A DNA stretch of 23,872 nt, from contig DHMN01000003.1 of the NCBI GenBank assembly GCA_002405805.1, positions 65,342 to 89,213 of the forward strand. Direction: 5' to 3'. The notes below the pieces were generated by a model that searched no databases, was not told where the DNA came from, and saw nothing but the letters and a program-made list of their open reading frames with translations. Made by a program: the position numbers and the translations under genes. Of this stretch, positions 1 to 8,105 are shown piece by piece. Every line of letters starts with the position of its first letter. Within the stretch, counting starts at the first letter, position 1. Origin of the DNA: Cyanobacteria bacterium UBA4641 (GTDB lineage Bacteria; Cyanobacteriota; Vampirovibrionia; Gastranaerophilales; Gastranaerophilaceae).

Positions 1-1
1 G

Positions 2-22
2 ATGCTGAAACAAGTTCAGCAT
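2..22. repeat. REP-like hairpin, copy 1
   Basis: Perfect 8-bp inverted repeat: ATGCTGAA at 2-9 and TTCAGCAT at 15-22, with a 5-nt loop, followed by GAC-like sequence. It has the same shape as the hairpins at 44-64, 124-144, 23768-23788 and 23816-23836: an 8-bp stem, an invariant GAA/TTC next to the loop and a 5-nt loop. Confidence 0.75.
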
Positions 23-41
23 GACTAAAATAAATTAACTG

Positions 42-65
42 TCATTCCGAACTCGTTTCGGAATC
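42..65. repeat. REP-like hairpin, copy 2
   Basis: GTC followed by ATTCCGAA (44-51), a 5-nt loop and TTCGGAAT (57-64). The stem pairs perfectly although two base pairs differ from copies 1 and 3. The same stem sequence recurs near the other end of the window at 23768-23788. Confidence 0.8.
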
Positions 66-123
66 CTTTCAATAATCAATATTTATCAATAATAATATTT
101 GCTAAATTGTTAATATGGAAAAA

Positions 124-147
124 ATTCTGAAATAAATTCAGAATGAC
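124..147. repeat. REP-like hairpin, copy 3
   Basis: ATTCTGAA (124-131), loop ATAAA and TTCAGAAT (137-144), followed by GAC. Perfect 8-bp stem. The rest of 1-282 is AT-rich, with no open reading frame I can support. A promoter for dgt must lie between about 150 and 265, but I see no convincing -35/-10 pair there. Confidence 0.75.
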
Positions 148-282
148 ATGACCTTCTTGCTATTCATAATTTTTAACTGAACCCCAAATATCCTCCAAAC
201 AAAGTATAGCCATATTGAAACTTTTTGCTAAAATCACAACTGTGAGCGGTGTGTAAACGATTAGCACAGGCAGGGGAGAGAA

Positions 283-1320
283 ATGACCACATTAACCATT
301 AGAGAAAAGTTAGAAAAACGTGAATTTGAATGGCTTAGCGATATCGCAACAAAGTCAGCTAATTCAAAAGGACGAAAAATACAAGAGCCTCAATCTGATT
401 TGAGAACAGATTTTCAAAGGGATAGAGATAGAATTTTACACTCAAAAGCATTCAGAAGACTAAAACACAAAACTCAAGTGTTTTTGTCGCCGTTTGACGA
501 CCATTTCAGAACTCGTTTAACCCACACTCTAGAGGTTTCGCAAATCGGCAGAACCATCGCAAGAGCACTTGACTTGAACGAAGATTTGGTTGAGGCAATC
601 GCACTTGGACACGATTTGGGGCACACTCCGTTTGGTCATTGCGGAGAAGGGGTTCTAAATGAACTTGTCCCAGGGGGCTTTCACCACAATATCCAAAGTG
701 TCAGAGTGGTAGAAGTTTTGGAAAAATTGAACTTGTGCCAAGAAACTATTGAAGGCATAAAAACTCACACTTGGGGCTTTACACCGACTACACCGGAAGG
801 AAAGGTCGTACAACTTGCCGACAAAATCGCATATATAAATCATGATATTGAAGATTCTATCCGCGCTGGGGTAATTTCTGAAAGCGATTTGCCAAAAGAT
901 TGCATTGAATATTTTTCATCAAATCAAAGTAAACGCTTAAACAAAATGATAACAGAAGTCGTTAATCATTCAATCGGAAAAACTGAAATCTCTGATATTG
1001 CAATGAGCGAAGAAGCTTGGGGCTATACGACAAAACTTCGTCAGTGGATGTTTGAAAATGTTTATAATGATGAATCTATGGCTAAACTTGAGGAACGCAA
1101 AGCAAGACGAGTTATTAAAGAATTATTTTATCTGTATTGCGGAATGTTGAAAGAAATTTGTCCGCCTGAAAGAATTATTCGCGTTGTAACCGATTATATT
1201 TCAGGTATGACAGATAGATATGCCGTTGAAAGATTCAAGGAAAACTTTATCCCAATGGGGATAAAATGCAGTGCCAGAGAGGATTATTTGTACAAACTTG
1301 CAAACTCAACCGATTGCTAA
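283..1320 (+). CDS. dgt: dGTP triphosphohydrolase (HD-domain dGTPase)
   Basis: Hydrolyses dGTP (or other dNTPs) to the nucleoside and triphosphate, a cytosolic step in dNTP pool control. The 345-aa protein has the HD metal-binding pattern in the expected order: H81 (RLTHTLEV), H110-D111 (GHDLGHTPFGH) and D180 (ADKIAYINHD). An arginine-rich segment, RDRDRILHSKAFRRLKHKTQV, lies ahead of them (about 47-66) as in bacterial dGTPase-like proteins; the N-terminal half is the best conserved. The ATG at 283 follows GGGGAGAG with good spacing. xerD begins 28 bp downstream on the same strand and the bioD-like gene 12 bp after that, so the three are probably co-transcribed, though their functions are not obviously linked. 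Family assignment is firm. Whether dGTP is the preferred substrate cannot be read from sequence. Confidence 0.92.
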   Translation: MTTLTIREKLEKREFEWLSDIATKSANSKGRKIQEPQSDLRTDFQRDRDRILHSKAFRRLKHKTQVFLSPFDDHFRTRLTHTLEVSQIGRTIARALDLNEDLVEAIALGHDLGHTPFGHCGEGVLNELVPGGFHHNIQSVRVVEVLEKLNLCQETIEGIKTHTWGFTPTTPEGKVVQLADKIAYINHDIEDSIRAGVISESDLPKDCIEYFSSNQSKRLNKMITEVVNHSIGKTEISDIAMSEEAWGYTTKLRQWMFENVYNDESMAKLEERKARRVIKELFYLYCGMLKEICPPERIIRVVTDYISGMTDRYAVERFKENFIPMGIKCSAREDYLYKLANSTDC

Positions 1321-1348
1321 AAGTTGAAAAAAGAGTATAATCAATTCT

Positions 1349-2224
1349 ATGGATATACAGTATTTATCTGAATATTTAGAGTATTTGGAAGTCGAAAAAG
1401 GTTTGGCGCAAAATACTTTGGAGGCTTATCGCAGAGATTTGACTGCATTTTTAGATTTTTGCAAATCTCGTGGGGTTACTGATATTGCAGATATTGAAAG
1501 AACTGATTTAAACGCGTTTATATTAAAACTTCGCGAAGACAACTACAACCCAACAAGTGTAACTCGTAAAGTTGCATCGTTGCGAGGATTTTTTAAATGG
1601 TTTTGCGCAAATGAATATGGGACAAAAAATCCTGCTCAAACTCTTGAACAGCCAAAACTTCCCAAACATTTACCAAAAGTTATGACGGTGGAAGAATTAA
1701 ATCAAATTCTTAGTTCTGATTTGACAGAAGAAGAATCCTTAATTGTGGAATTGCTCTATGGATGTGGGTTGAGGGTGTCTGAACTTGTTAATTTGCAATT
1801 GAATAATATTGATATCAAGTCAAAATATATTCAATGTTACGGCAAGGGGTCAAAAGAACGAATTGTTCCATTTGGAGAAAAAGCAAAAACCGCACTAAAA
1901 AAATACTTAAAAGTGCGCGATTTAATTATCCTGAAAAATAAGCTCGGCGATAATAAAATTTTGTTTTTAAAAGACGATGGCAAACAAATTACACGCCAAG
2001 ATGTTTATAATTTCATAAAAAAACAGGGTGAAAAAATCCACAAACACATCTCACCACACACACTAAGGCACAGTTTTGCAACACATTTGCTTGAAAACGG
2101 CGCAGATTTAAGAGTTGTGCAGGAGTTACTTGGGCACAGTGATGTTTCTACAACCCAACTGTACACACATATTACAAAGAAACGCTTGAAAGAAGTTTAT
2201 TTTGCAATAAATAAAAACTCGTGA
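1349..2224 (+). CDS. xerD: Tyrosine recombinase XerC/XerD family, best fit XerD
   Basis: Site-specific recombinase expected to act at dif to resolve chromosome dimers before division. It has 291 aa, close to the usual 295-300. The N-terminal SAM-like core-binding domain (about 1-85) opens with the typical EYLEVEKGLAQNTLEAYRRDL-like stretch. The catalytic domain has all expected residues: R142 in CGLRVSEL, K166 in YGKGSKER, H237 and R240 in HTLRH, H263 in LLGHSDVSTTQ and the nucleophile Y272. XerC and XerD are hard to separate by eye. The HLPKVMTVEEL and VVQELLGHSDVSTTQLYTHI segments look more like XerD. It sits 28 bp after dgt, with only a weak purine-rich ribosome site. No integrase-associated att site or phage gene is near, so I read it as the housekeeping enzyme. 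Confidence 0.88.
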   Translation: MDIQYLSEYLEYLEVEKGLAQNTLEAYRRDLTAFLDFCKSRGVTDIADIERTDLNAFILKLREDNYNPTSVTRKVASLRGFFKWFCANEYGTKNPAQTLEQPKLPKHLPKVMTVEELNQILSSDLTEEESLIVELLYGCGLRVSELVNLQLNNIDIKSKYIQCYGKGSKERIVPFGEKAKTALKKYLKVRDLIILKNKLGDNKILFLKDDGKQITRQDVYNFIKKQGEKIHKHISPHTLRHSFATHLLENGADLRVVQELLGHSDVSTTQLYTHITKKRLKEVYFAINKNS

Positions 2225-2236
2225 TAATATGAAACT

Positions 2237-2956
2237 ATGCTAAACGTATTTATATCAGGACTTGAACGCCAGTCAGGCAAGACAATTGTTACGGCAGGAT
2301 TAGCTGCAACAATGCAGAGCCTTTCTTACTCCACAAGCGTTTATAAGCCGATACAGACAGGGGCTGTCGAATTAAACGGATTTAAAAGCTCTCCTGATTT
2401 AGCATTGATAAAGCGTGTAGATTCAAATATTACAACAGGTTCAACATATTTGATAAAAAGCACTTCATCCCCTTTTGTCGGCGCGTACGAAGACGACTTG
2501 AAGGTCGATATAAACACAATTTTTACTGAAGCTCAAGGGTATGCAAAACTAAACGATTGTAACATCGTTGAAGGTTCAAACAGCTTAGCAACCCCAATTG
2601 CCGAGCATTTGACCGAAGTTGAGATGATTAAAACGCTAAATCTTCCACTGGTTTTAGTTATAAACCCTAAAAAGACATCAATTGATAACGTTATTATGGG
2701 CTTGACCCTTATTCAAGCAAGCAGAGTGAAGTTCTTGGGAATAATTCTTACTCAATACGATGAAAATTCTGAGAATTTGGAAGAAAAATATTTCCCTCAA
2801 ATTTTGAAAGAATATGCAAATATAAATATTCTCGGAGTATTGCCTGATTATGGAAATATTGCAAATTTAACACCTGATACCTTGATAGCTGATATTTTGA
2901 ACAGAGTGAAGATTGAAGAAATTTTTGGACTAGAGATTGCCAAACTCCGTGGGTAA
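2237..2956 (+). CDS. bioD: Dethiobiotin synthetase-like ATPase (BioD family)
   Basis: BioD closes the ureido ring of dethiobiotin from diaminopelargonate, CO2 and ATP, the penultimate step of biotin synthesis. The 239-aa protein fits the family in size and layout: an N-terminal P-loop GLERQSGKT (K15, T16), YKPIQTG at about 36-42 (BioD: YKPVQTG), and VEGSNSLATPI near 111-121 in place of the BioD VEGAGGL-type motif. The P-loop is unusual: textbook BioD has G-T-D-T-x-x-G-K-T, whereas this one has L-E-R-Q-S. A related member of the P-loop (AAA_26) group with another substrate is therefore possible. It starts 12 bp after xerD without a clear Shine-Dalgarno, suggesting coupling. No other biotin gene is in the window. 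Confidence 0.65.
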   Translation: MLNVFISGLERQSGKTIVTAGLAATMQSLSYSTSVYKPIQTGAVELNGFKSSPDLALIKRVDSNITTGSTYLIKSTSSPFVGAYEDDLKVDINTIFTEAQGYAKLNDCNIVEGSNSLATPIAEHLTEVEMIKTLNLPLVLVINPKKTSIDNVIMGLTLIQASRVKFLGIILTQYDENSENLEEKYFPQILKEYANINILGVLPDYGNIANLTPDTLIADILNRVKIEEIFGLEIAKLRG

Positions 2957-2980
2957 GGGGTAAATTACTAAATGCCACAG

Positions 2981-3020
2981 TTCAGAGTGACCGTCTGCCA
3001 TCTTGACTTCCAACTTTTCC
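2981..3020. repeat. Dispersed 'CTTCTTGCC' repeat, copy 1 (degenerate)
   Basis: A TTCAGAGTGAC half-hairpin is followed by CTGCCATCTTGACTTCCAAC and a pyrimidine-rich end. The same order of blocks occurs at 5155-5215, 17079-17150 and 22180-22250, always between genes. Confidence 0.5.
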
Positions 3021-3022
3021 AT

Positions 3023-3038
3023 GCTCAAATGAGCTTTT
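3023..3038 (+). terminator. Weak candidate terminator after the dgt-xerD-bioD operon
   Basis: GCTC, loop AAAT, GAGC and then TTTT. The stem is only 4-5 bp, and a competing pairing (CATGCT at 3020-3025 with AGCATG at 3043-3048) encloses it, so this is a tentative call. Confidence 0.35.
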
Positions 3039-3159
3039 CTACAGCATGTAAATGAGATAAACTTTAGTTCTTTTTCGGAGTTTTCATCCTTTTAAATGAT
3101 GTTTAAATATTCGTATATTATAGAATAGAAATGTAATAAAGATTGAATTGGGTAGGTTG

Positions 3160-3984
3160 ATGGAACAAAGTTTTGATTTTTCTTCTTATAACAACATAAA
3201 ACATCTCACAGAAGATGAACTGGCTGCGTTGTGGGAAAAATACCTTGCTGACAAATCAGACAAATCTGCAAGAGATACTTTGATTGTTCAATATATTTAC
3301 CTTGTACGATATGCGGTAGGTCGTGTAAAAGTTTCGCTCCCTGCTACAATTTCTGTTGAAGATATTGCAGGCTACGGTGTTGAAGGCTTGATTAATGCAA
3401 TTGAGCGTTTTTCCCCACAAAAAAATACTCGTTTTGAAACTTATGCACTTATTCGTATTAGAGGTTCAATTTTAGACAGAATCCGTTCTCAAGACTTTTT
3501 ACCAAGAAGTGTGAGAAAGAAAATTAAAGACATTAAACAGGCTGCTGAAATATTAAAACAACAACTTGGCAGAACTCCTACAACAACAGAAATTGCAAAT
3601 TATCTTGATATGGAACCGGAAAAGGTTAGTCAAATAATGTCAGAAGATGTTGTTGTGACTTCGATTTACGACAGACGCGGTTCATCTGATGATAGTATGG
3701 AAATCATTGATACTATTGAAGATTCAAACAAGTTGAATCCGCAAGAGCAAATGGAAGAAAAAAATGTCAAAACAGATTTGCAAAGAGCATTGCAAAGACT
3801 GCCTGAAAGGGAAAGAGTTTTGATGGTTCTTTACTATCAGGAAAACATGACAATGAAAGAAATCGGCGAAACTCTCGGGATGTCAGAATCAAGAGTTTGC
3901 CAATTGCATGCTCAATCTATTATGAAATTGAAAAATATCCTTAATGAGAGCCGTACATCTCGTCTTCAAAAAGCAATTGTTTAA
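3160..3984 (+). CDS. FliA/WhiG-type sigma-70 family sigma factor
   Basis: Alternative sigma factor that would direct RNA polymerase core to a specific promoter set. From the ATG at 3160 it has 274 aa with region 2 (about 38-112, including DIAGYGVEGLINAIERF and RGSILDRIRS), region 3 (about 115-160, with VRKKIKDIKQAAEILKQQLGRTPTTTEIA) and region 4 (about 205-262, helix-turn-helix MKEIGETLGMSESRVCQLH). There is no region 1.1. This is the FliA/SigD/WhiG layout. A TTG at 3148 would add four residues, but GGGTAGG (3150-3156) is well placed for the ATG. It is monocistronic, with about 200 bp of non-coding DNA upstream. No flagellar gene or anti-sigma FlgM is visible, so motility control is not established; a stress or developmental role is equally possible. 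Confidence 0.88.
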   Translation: MEQSFDFSSYNNIKHLTEDELAALWEKYLADKSDKSARDTLIVQYIYLVRYAVGRVKVSLPATISVEDIAGYGVEGLINAIERFSPQKNTRFETYALIRIRGSILDRIRSQDFLPRSVRKKIKDIKQAAEILKQQLGRTPTTTEIANYLDMEPEKVSQIMSEDVVVTSIYDRRGSSDDSMEIIDTIEDSNKLNPQEQMEEKNVKTDLQRALQRLPERERVLMVLYYQENMTMKEIGETLGMSESRVCQLHAQSIMKLKNILNESRTSRLQKAIV

Positions 3985-4006
3985 TTAACAATTAATTAAT
4001 TTAGGG

Positions 4007-4035
4007 TTGAAAATGTCTAAATAATTTGTTACCAT
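4007..4035 (+). promoter_or_regulatory. Sigma-70-like promoter for the pilin-like gene
   Basis: TTGAAA at 4007-4012, a 17-bp spacer and TACCAT at 4030-4035, about 30 bp before the ATG at 4066. It matches five of six and four of six consensus positions. It lies in the 81-bp gap after the sigma gene, which shows no clear terminator. Confidence 0.45.
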
Positions 4036-4065
4036 GGAATATATAACTATCTTAGAGGTTAAAAC

Positions 4066-5148
4066 ATGATGGAAAAGCATATTGATTATTCGGGATGCTT
4101 GGCGTGCAAAGAATCAAGCGGTTTTACTCTTGCTGAAGTTCTAATCACGTTAGCGATTATTGGTGTTGTTGCGGCATTGAGTTTGCCGACATTATTACAA
4201 GCGATTGCAGAACGTAGCAGTTCTGAAACTCAAGCAAATGTAGCTCAAAAAATTACAAAATCAATGAATTTAATGAGGGCAGATGGGGCATTAGAAAAGA
4301 CCTATGCCAGTACAGATGATTTTGTAGACGAGCTTTCTAAATATTTAAAAATCACAACCAGATGTGATGCAGACCATATTGCCTCTTGTTGGCCTTCAAA
4401 AACTGTTATCACAAAAGAAGGTAAAGTGCTTGACGTTAGCAAAGTTAAAACAGGAAGAAACTTACAAATTCCGGGGAACAAAACCGGAAACGTTGGTATG
4501 ATTTTGGCTGATGGTACTGCACTGATTATGACTTATAACCCAGATGCACCGATTATTGGTGAAGGGGACACCGTTATTCCTTCTACCGCATCACTCCCAA
4601 TCGGTTTTGGAAGATACAAAGATTATGCCTATACATCAAGTGTAACGGCAGGTGTTGATTTTGTTATGGATACAAATGGTTTCCAAGGTCCAAACAGTGA
4701 AACTCGTGATGGGAAATACAAGGATATCAGAAGTTTTAAAGTTGCAGCATTTTCTGAAGGTTGCCCAGGAGAAGAATTTGACGGCATAGGTTGTTTATAC
4801 ATGTTGCCATCTTACGGTCCACTTGATACAACACTTTCTGAAAATAAAAAATATGATAGCAAATTCGCATCAACAAATAATAATTGGGCAGGCGCAAGAA
4901 AAGGTTGCCAAGACATAGGTATGGATTTGCCATCTCGAAGTCAAGCAGAATCTATCGTTAAAAAGAGCAAATCAAACAGCAAATTATATTCAATGATTAA
5001 ACCAGGTGGTGGTTGTATTTGGTCATCTACAGAATGGTCAATAGGCAACAATTGGGGATATACAAAATCTCCAAGTGTAACATCAGGAGATTTATGTAAT
5101 GGAGACAAAGACAAAAACATGCACAAAGCACTTTGCATCGGTGATTAG
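4066..5148 (+). CDS. Type IV pilin-like / pseudopilin protein with lectin-like C-terminus
   Basis: Predicted secreted or surface protein processed by a prepilin peptidase. The leader of about 19 residues ends in SSG19, followed by FTLAEVLITLAIIGVVAAL: the classical class III signal with F20 at the mature N-terminus, E24 as the conserved Glu+5, and a hydrophobic helix to about 45. The remaining 300 residues are far longer than a major pilin and contain several cysteine pairs. The last 90 residues (NWAGARKGCQDIGMDLPSRSQ, CIWSSTEW, ALCIGD at the end) resemble the DUF1566/C-type-lectin-like pattern of W-x-x-A-x-x-x-C, LPS/T, WSSTE and a terminal C, so it may be an adhesive minor pilin. AGAGG at 4054-4058 serves the ATG at 4066. 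No pilus assembly genes are nearby. Such orphan pilin-like genes are, from memory, common in gut Melainabacteria. Confidence 0.82.
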   Translation: MMEKHIDYSGCLACKESSGFTLAEVLITLAIIGVVAALSLPTLLQAIAERSSSETQANVAQKITKSMNLMRADGALEKTYASTDDFVDELSKYLKITTRCDADHIASCWPSKTVITKEGKVLDVSKVKTGRNLQIPGNKTGNVGMILADGTALIMTYNPDAPIIGEGDTVIPSTASLPIGFGRYKDYAYTSSVTAGVDFVMDTNGFQGPNSETRDGKYKDIRSFKVAAFSEGCPGEEFDGIGCLYMLPSYGPLDTTLSENKKYDSKFASTNNNWAGARKGCQDIGMDLPSRSQAESIVKKSKSNSKLYSMIKPGGGCIWSSTEWSIGNNWGYTKSPSVTSGDLCNGDKDKNMHKALCIGD

Positions 5149-5154
5149 GTTTTA

Positions 5155-5215
5155 TTTAGAATGACAATATAAAAATAAATGGCTTGACTTCCAAACTTCT
5201 TGTCCTTCTTCTTCC
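5155..5215. repeat. Dispersed 'CTTCTTGCC' repeat, copy 2
   Basis: TTTAGAATGAC (5155-5165) precedes AAATGGCTTGACTTCC and ACTTCTTGTCCTTCTTC (5177-5215). It closely matches 22210-22249 and lies in the convergent gap between the pilin-like gene and the 554-aa gene. Confidence 0.6.
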
Positions 5216-5234
5216 ACCCATCGACAAAATATCG

Positions 5235-6899
5235 CTAAGCTTGCTTTGCCTCTCTGTGCTTTTTCAAAGCATTATCGCAAAGGACACCGATTTTGTTCAA
5301 AACTAATGATGAAACAGAACCGATAACCAAAGCTTTTGAACCTGCAAACAATTTCGCATTACAAATCAATGACACACCAACTCCAGCCAAAGCAGGGATA
5401 CCATATTTCAGAGCAATTGATGCTCGTTGCTCATTGCTGTCAGATTTACCCAAGTTATAGCCCAAAACGCCGATAGAGCCTAAAATTGTCAATACATCGG
5501 TTGGAGCAGAACCAAGAGATAAGTCTCTCAATTTGTTCACAAAGTCTTCGTTTTCAATTTTTATTGCTTTATCAAGAGATTTTATGCCTGAACGATATGA
5601 TTTTTCGAGCACTGCATAATCATCTTTTGATAGCAGATTTTTGTAAATATCTAAAACATCTTCAATTTTGCCTTGTTTAAATCCGACAAAACTGTCTTTC
5701 AAACCTTTCATTTCGCTAAGCAATACTTGGGCAGAGTCATTATCAATAGTTTTATTTTTCAAAGATTCATTTATTTTTTCAACAAACCCATCCATATCAG
5801 CAACGATTGTTTCTTTTAATTTGGCATTTGCCACAGGGTCTTTTGCATATTTTTTGATATTCACTCTGATATCGCGTAAATGTTTAATCTTGTCAATATC
5901 TTTAAATGAAATCAAATCGGTCATTTTTCTGATAGCATCTTCTGAATCGTTTGCCATATCAGAAATTGAGTGGGTCAATTGTTTTCTGAAACCATGAACC
6001 TCTTTTTGGATAACTTGTTTTTTCTCAACAATTTTAGAGTCTGCAATAAATTGGTTGTAAACATCTTTTGACCAAAATACATCCTTGAGTTTTGCAAATT
6101 CTGCCTGCAAAGTTAATGCGATTTTCTTAACACGGTGATAACGTCCTTTAATTGGAGCTTTTCCAAAATGGGCAAGGTAAGTTGCACTGATTTCATCACG
6201 CATTTGTCTTGCTTCTAAAAGCCATTGAGTTCTTGTTTTGGTAACCCCGTTTATTGTAATATTTTCAACATATCTGTTTGTTACACTGTTATCGCCCAAT
6301 CTTTGAGCCATCAATTGAGCCTCTTTTAGTGTTCCTGAAGTCTTTTTATAAGAATCTACAACAGATTGACGTCCGATTTTTTCAAACAATTTGGTAATTC
6401 CGTCATGAATTTTTCCGGTAAGTTTTGTTACCCCCATAATTCGTTTGAAGACTAAATCCTTAAATGATGTAAAATTATTGATGGCCTCAACCTTGTGTTG
6501 TGCCACATTCAATAACGCAAGAGCCATTATGTACATTTTATTTGGTGATGGTACACCATTTTCGGTCAATTTTGAATCTTGCAATTTCTTTTCCAAATAA
6601 TGTCTTAATTTTTGGAAATTCTTAGCCAAGCCTTTTGGACCACCTTGCAAGAAGAAGAATATTCCGGCACCTGTCAAAACAGTCGCTCCGGCAATAGATA
6701 GACCGATTAACTTGACGTTATGGGTTTTTCTTGCCTCTTCCGGTGTGATTATTTTAAAATCTTTCGGTAAAAATTCATCTTTGGATTGCGAATCCTGATT
6801 TTTAGACATACCAAGCCAGTAATCTTTCGGATATTTTCTTACCGTAACATCTCCGAAAGCATTTGGATTATTATTCATATTTTGAATAGAATTAATCAT
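5235..6899 (-). CDS. Membrane protein of unknown function, 554 aa
   Basis: I do not recognise this family. The N-terminal 60 residues are polar and asparagine-rich (MNNNPNAFGD). A hydrophobic segment at about 63-84 (LIGLSIAGATVLTGAGIFFFL) is followed by about 380 mostly helical, lysine-rich residues with heptad-like stretches. Three more hydrophobic segments close the protein: about 468-483, 498-517 and 519-540. The shape is a long soluble helical region held between membrane anchors. The tail KKHREAKQA is basic. The gene is transcribed alone, 82 bp after lpxB, with a weak ribosome site (TAGG) before the ATG at 6899. The first residues have no cleavable signal peptide. Base composition matches its neighbours, so nothing suggests recent transfer. 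It is probably lineage-specific. Confidence 0.75.
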   Translation of the reverse strand: MINSIQNMNNNPNAFGDVTVRKYPKDYWLGMSKNQDSQSKDEFLPKDFKIITPEEARKTHNVKLIGLSIAGATVLTGAGIFFFLQGGPKGLAKNFQKLRHYLEKKLQDSKLTENGVPSPNKMYIMALALLNVAQHKVEAINNFTSFKDLVFKRIMGVTKLTGKIHDGITKLFEKIGRQSVVDSYKKTSGTLKEAQLMAQRLGDNSVTNRYVENITINGVTKTRTQWLLEARQMRDEISATYLAHFGKAPIKGRYHRVKKIALTLQAEFAKLKDVFWSKDVYNQFIADSKIVEKKQVIQKEVHGFRKQLTHSISDMANDSEDAIRKMTDLISFKDIDKIKHLRDIRVNIKKYAKDPVANAKLKETIVADMDGFVEKINESLKNKTIDNDSAQVLLSEMKGLKDSFVGFKQGKIEDVLDIYKNLLSKDDYAVLEKSYRSGIKSLDKAIKIENEDFVNKLRDLSLGSAPTDVLTILGSIGVLGYNLGKSDSNEQRASIALKYGIPALAGVGVSLICNAKLFAGSKALVIGSVSSLVLNKIGVLCDNALKKHREAKQA

Positions 6900-6980
6900 G
6901 AATTCACTAGCCTACACTATTTATAATAAGTATAAAATACAAATAAAATTGCCCATAAGCTAAATCATGATAAAGTTATG

Positions 6981-8105
6981 TTACGAAAACAACTCGGTAT
7001 CTATAACTTTTGCAACCTCTAGTGCTGAATTTTTATTAGAAAGTAATTCTTTTACTTCACCAAGTTCTTTAATATTTTTTTCGCGTCGGTCTTGATTATA
7101 TAACAACTCTTCAATTTCGTAAGTAATATTTAGCGGAGTTACATTTTTTTGTATAATTTCAGGAACAATTGATTTATCCGCAATAATATTTGGCAAAGAT
7201 ACTCGTTTTATGCATCTTAACAACAAATAACCAAAATACAAAATCCAAGGTCCGCGATATGCTATAATCATCGGAGTTTTGTATAAACAAGCCTCAAGTG
7301 CAACCGTTCCTGATGCCAAAATCAACGCATCAGATACACTCAGCAAGGCTTGATTTTCCCCTTTAATCACCTTGATGTCGCAATCTCCAAGATATTTGTT
7401 ATAAACTTCATCTGACAAATTCGGAGCCTGAGAGATACAGAATTGCAAATCAGGATGTCTGTGTTGTAAACGTTTTACCGTTTCTTTAAACACGCTCATC
7501 AAGTTTTCCAATTCAAACTTTCTTGACCCCGGAAAAACTGAAACTAATTTTTTCTCAATATCTAGTCCATGTTTTCTGAAAAACTCTCTTTTTCCTGCAG
7601 CCGGCGGAAGTTGAGAAACAAGTGGGTGTCCACAATAATGTGTATCAATACCGTATTGTGCATACAATTGTTTTTCAAATGGGAAAATACACAAAACTTT
7701 ATCCACAAACTTTTTGATTAAGTGAATACGGTATTTGCGACTAGCCCAAACTTGTGGCGGAATATAATAAAAGATTTTTATTCCTGCAGCATGCAAAAAT
7801 CCTGCAACAGACAGGTTAAACGCACCATAATCAATAAGCAAAACTAAATCAGGTTTATATTCATTTTTCAAATAATCAACAACGGCTTTTCCTAATTTGA
7901 AATGGTCTACCAAAATTTTTGGAGAAATCCCCATTGCAGACATTTTTTCCTGAGTTGAAAACAACTTAACACCTTCATTTTGAAGGTTGATACCACCAAT
8001 ACCTTCAATTTGCAAATCACAATCAAGAGCTTTCAATTCTCTGACGACATTTGCGGCATGGATATCGCCTGAATATTCACCTGTTATAATAAATAATTTT
8101 TTCAT
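6981..8105 (-). CDS. lpxB: Lipid-A-disaccharide synthase
   Basis: GT19 glycosyltransferase that condenses UDP-2,3-diacylglucosamine with lipid X to give the lipid A disaccharide, at the inner membrane surface. 374 aa, near the usual 380. Family landmarks are present: GEYSGD at 9-14 (usually GEASGD), YIPPQVWAS at 114-122 (usually YVSPSVWAW), FPGSR at 191-195 and ASGTVALEA at 264-272, the sugar-nucleotide binding end. The ATG directly abuts the lpxI stop codon, so translation is likely coupled. LpxI makes one of the LpxB substrates, so the two genes encode consecutive steps. It is the last gene of the envelope operon. I see no strong terminator in the 81 bp after it. Confidence 0.95.
   Translation of the reverse strand: MKKLFIITGEYSGDIHAANVVRELKALDCDLQIEGIGGINLQNEGVKLFSTQEKMSAMGISPKILVDHFKLGKAVVDYLKNEYKPDLVLLIDYGAFNLSVAGFLHAAGIKIFYYIPPQVWASRKYRIHLIKKFVDKVLCIFPFEKQLYAQYGIDTHYCGHPLVSQLPPAAGKREFFRKHGLDIEKKLVSVFPGSRKFELENLMSVFKETVKRLQHRHPDLQFCISQAPNLSDEVYNKYLGDCDIKVIKGENQALLSVSDALILASGTVALEACLYKTPMIIAYRGPWILYFGYLLLRCIKRVSLPNIIADKSIVPEIIQKNVTPLNITYEIEELLYNQDRREKNIKELGEVKELLSNKNSALEVAKVIDTELFS

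Noticed and set aside
1349..2224. Integrase of a mobile island
   Set aside because: No tRNA, direct-repeat att sites, phage genes or composition change nearby. Size and motifs fit a housekeeping Xer recombinase.
4860..5148. Variable repeat of a diversity-generating retroelement in the lectin-like pilin end
   Set aside because: No reverse transcriptase, template repeat or second copy of this segment is visible in the window.
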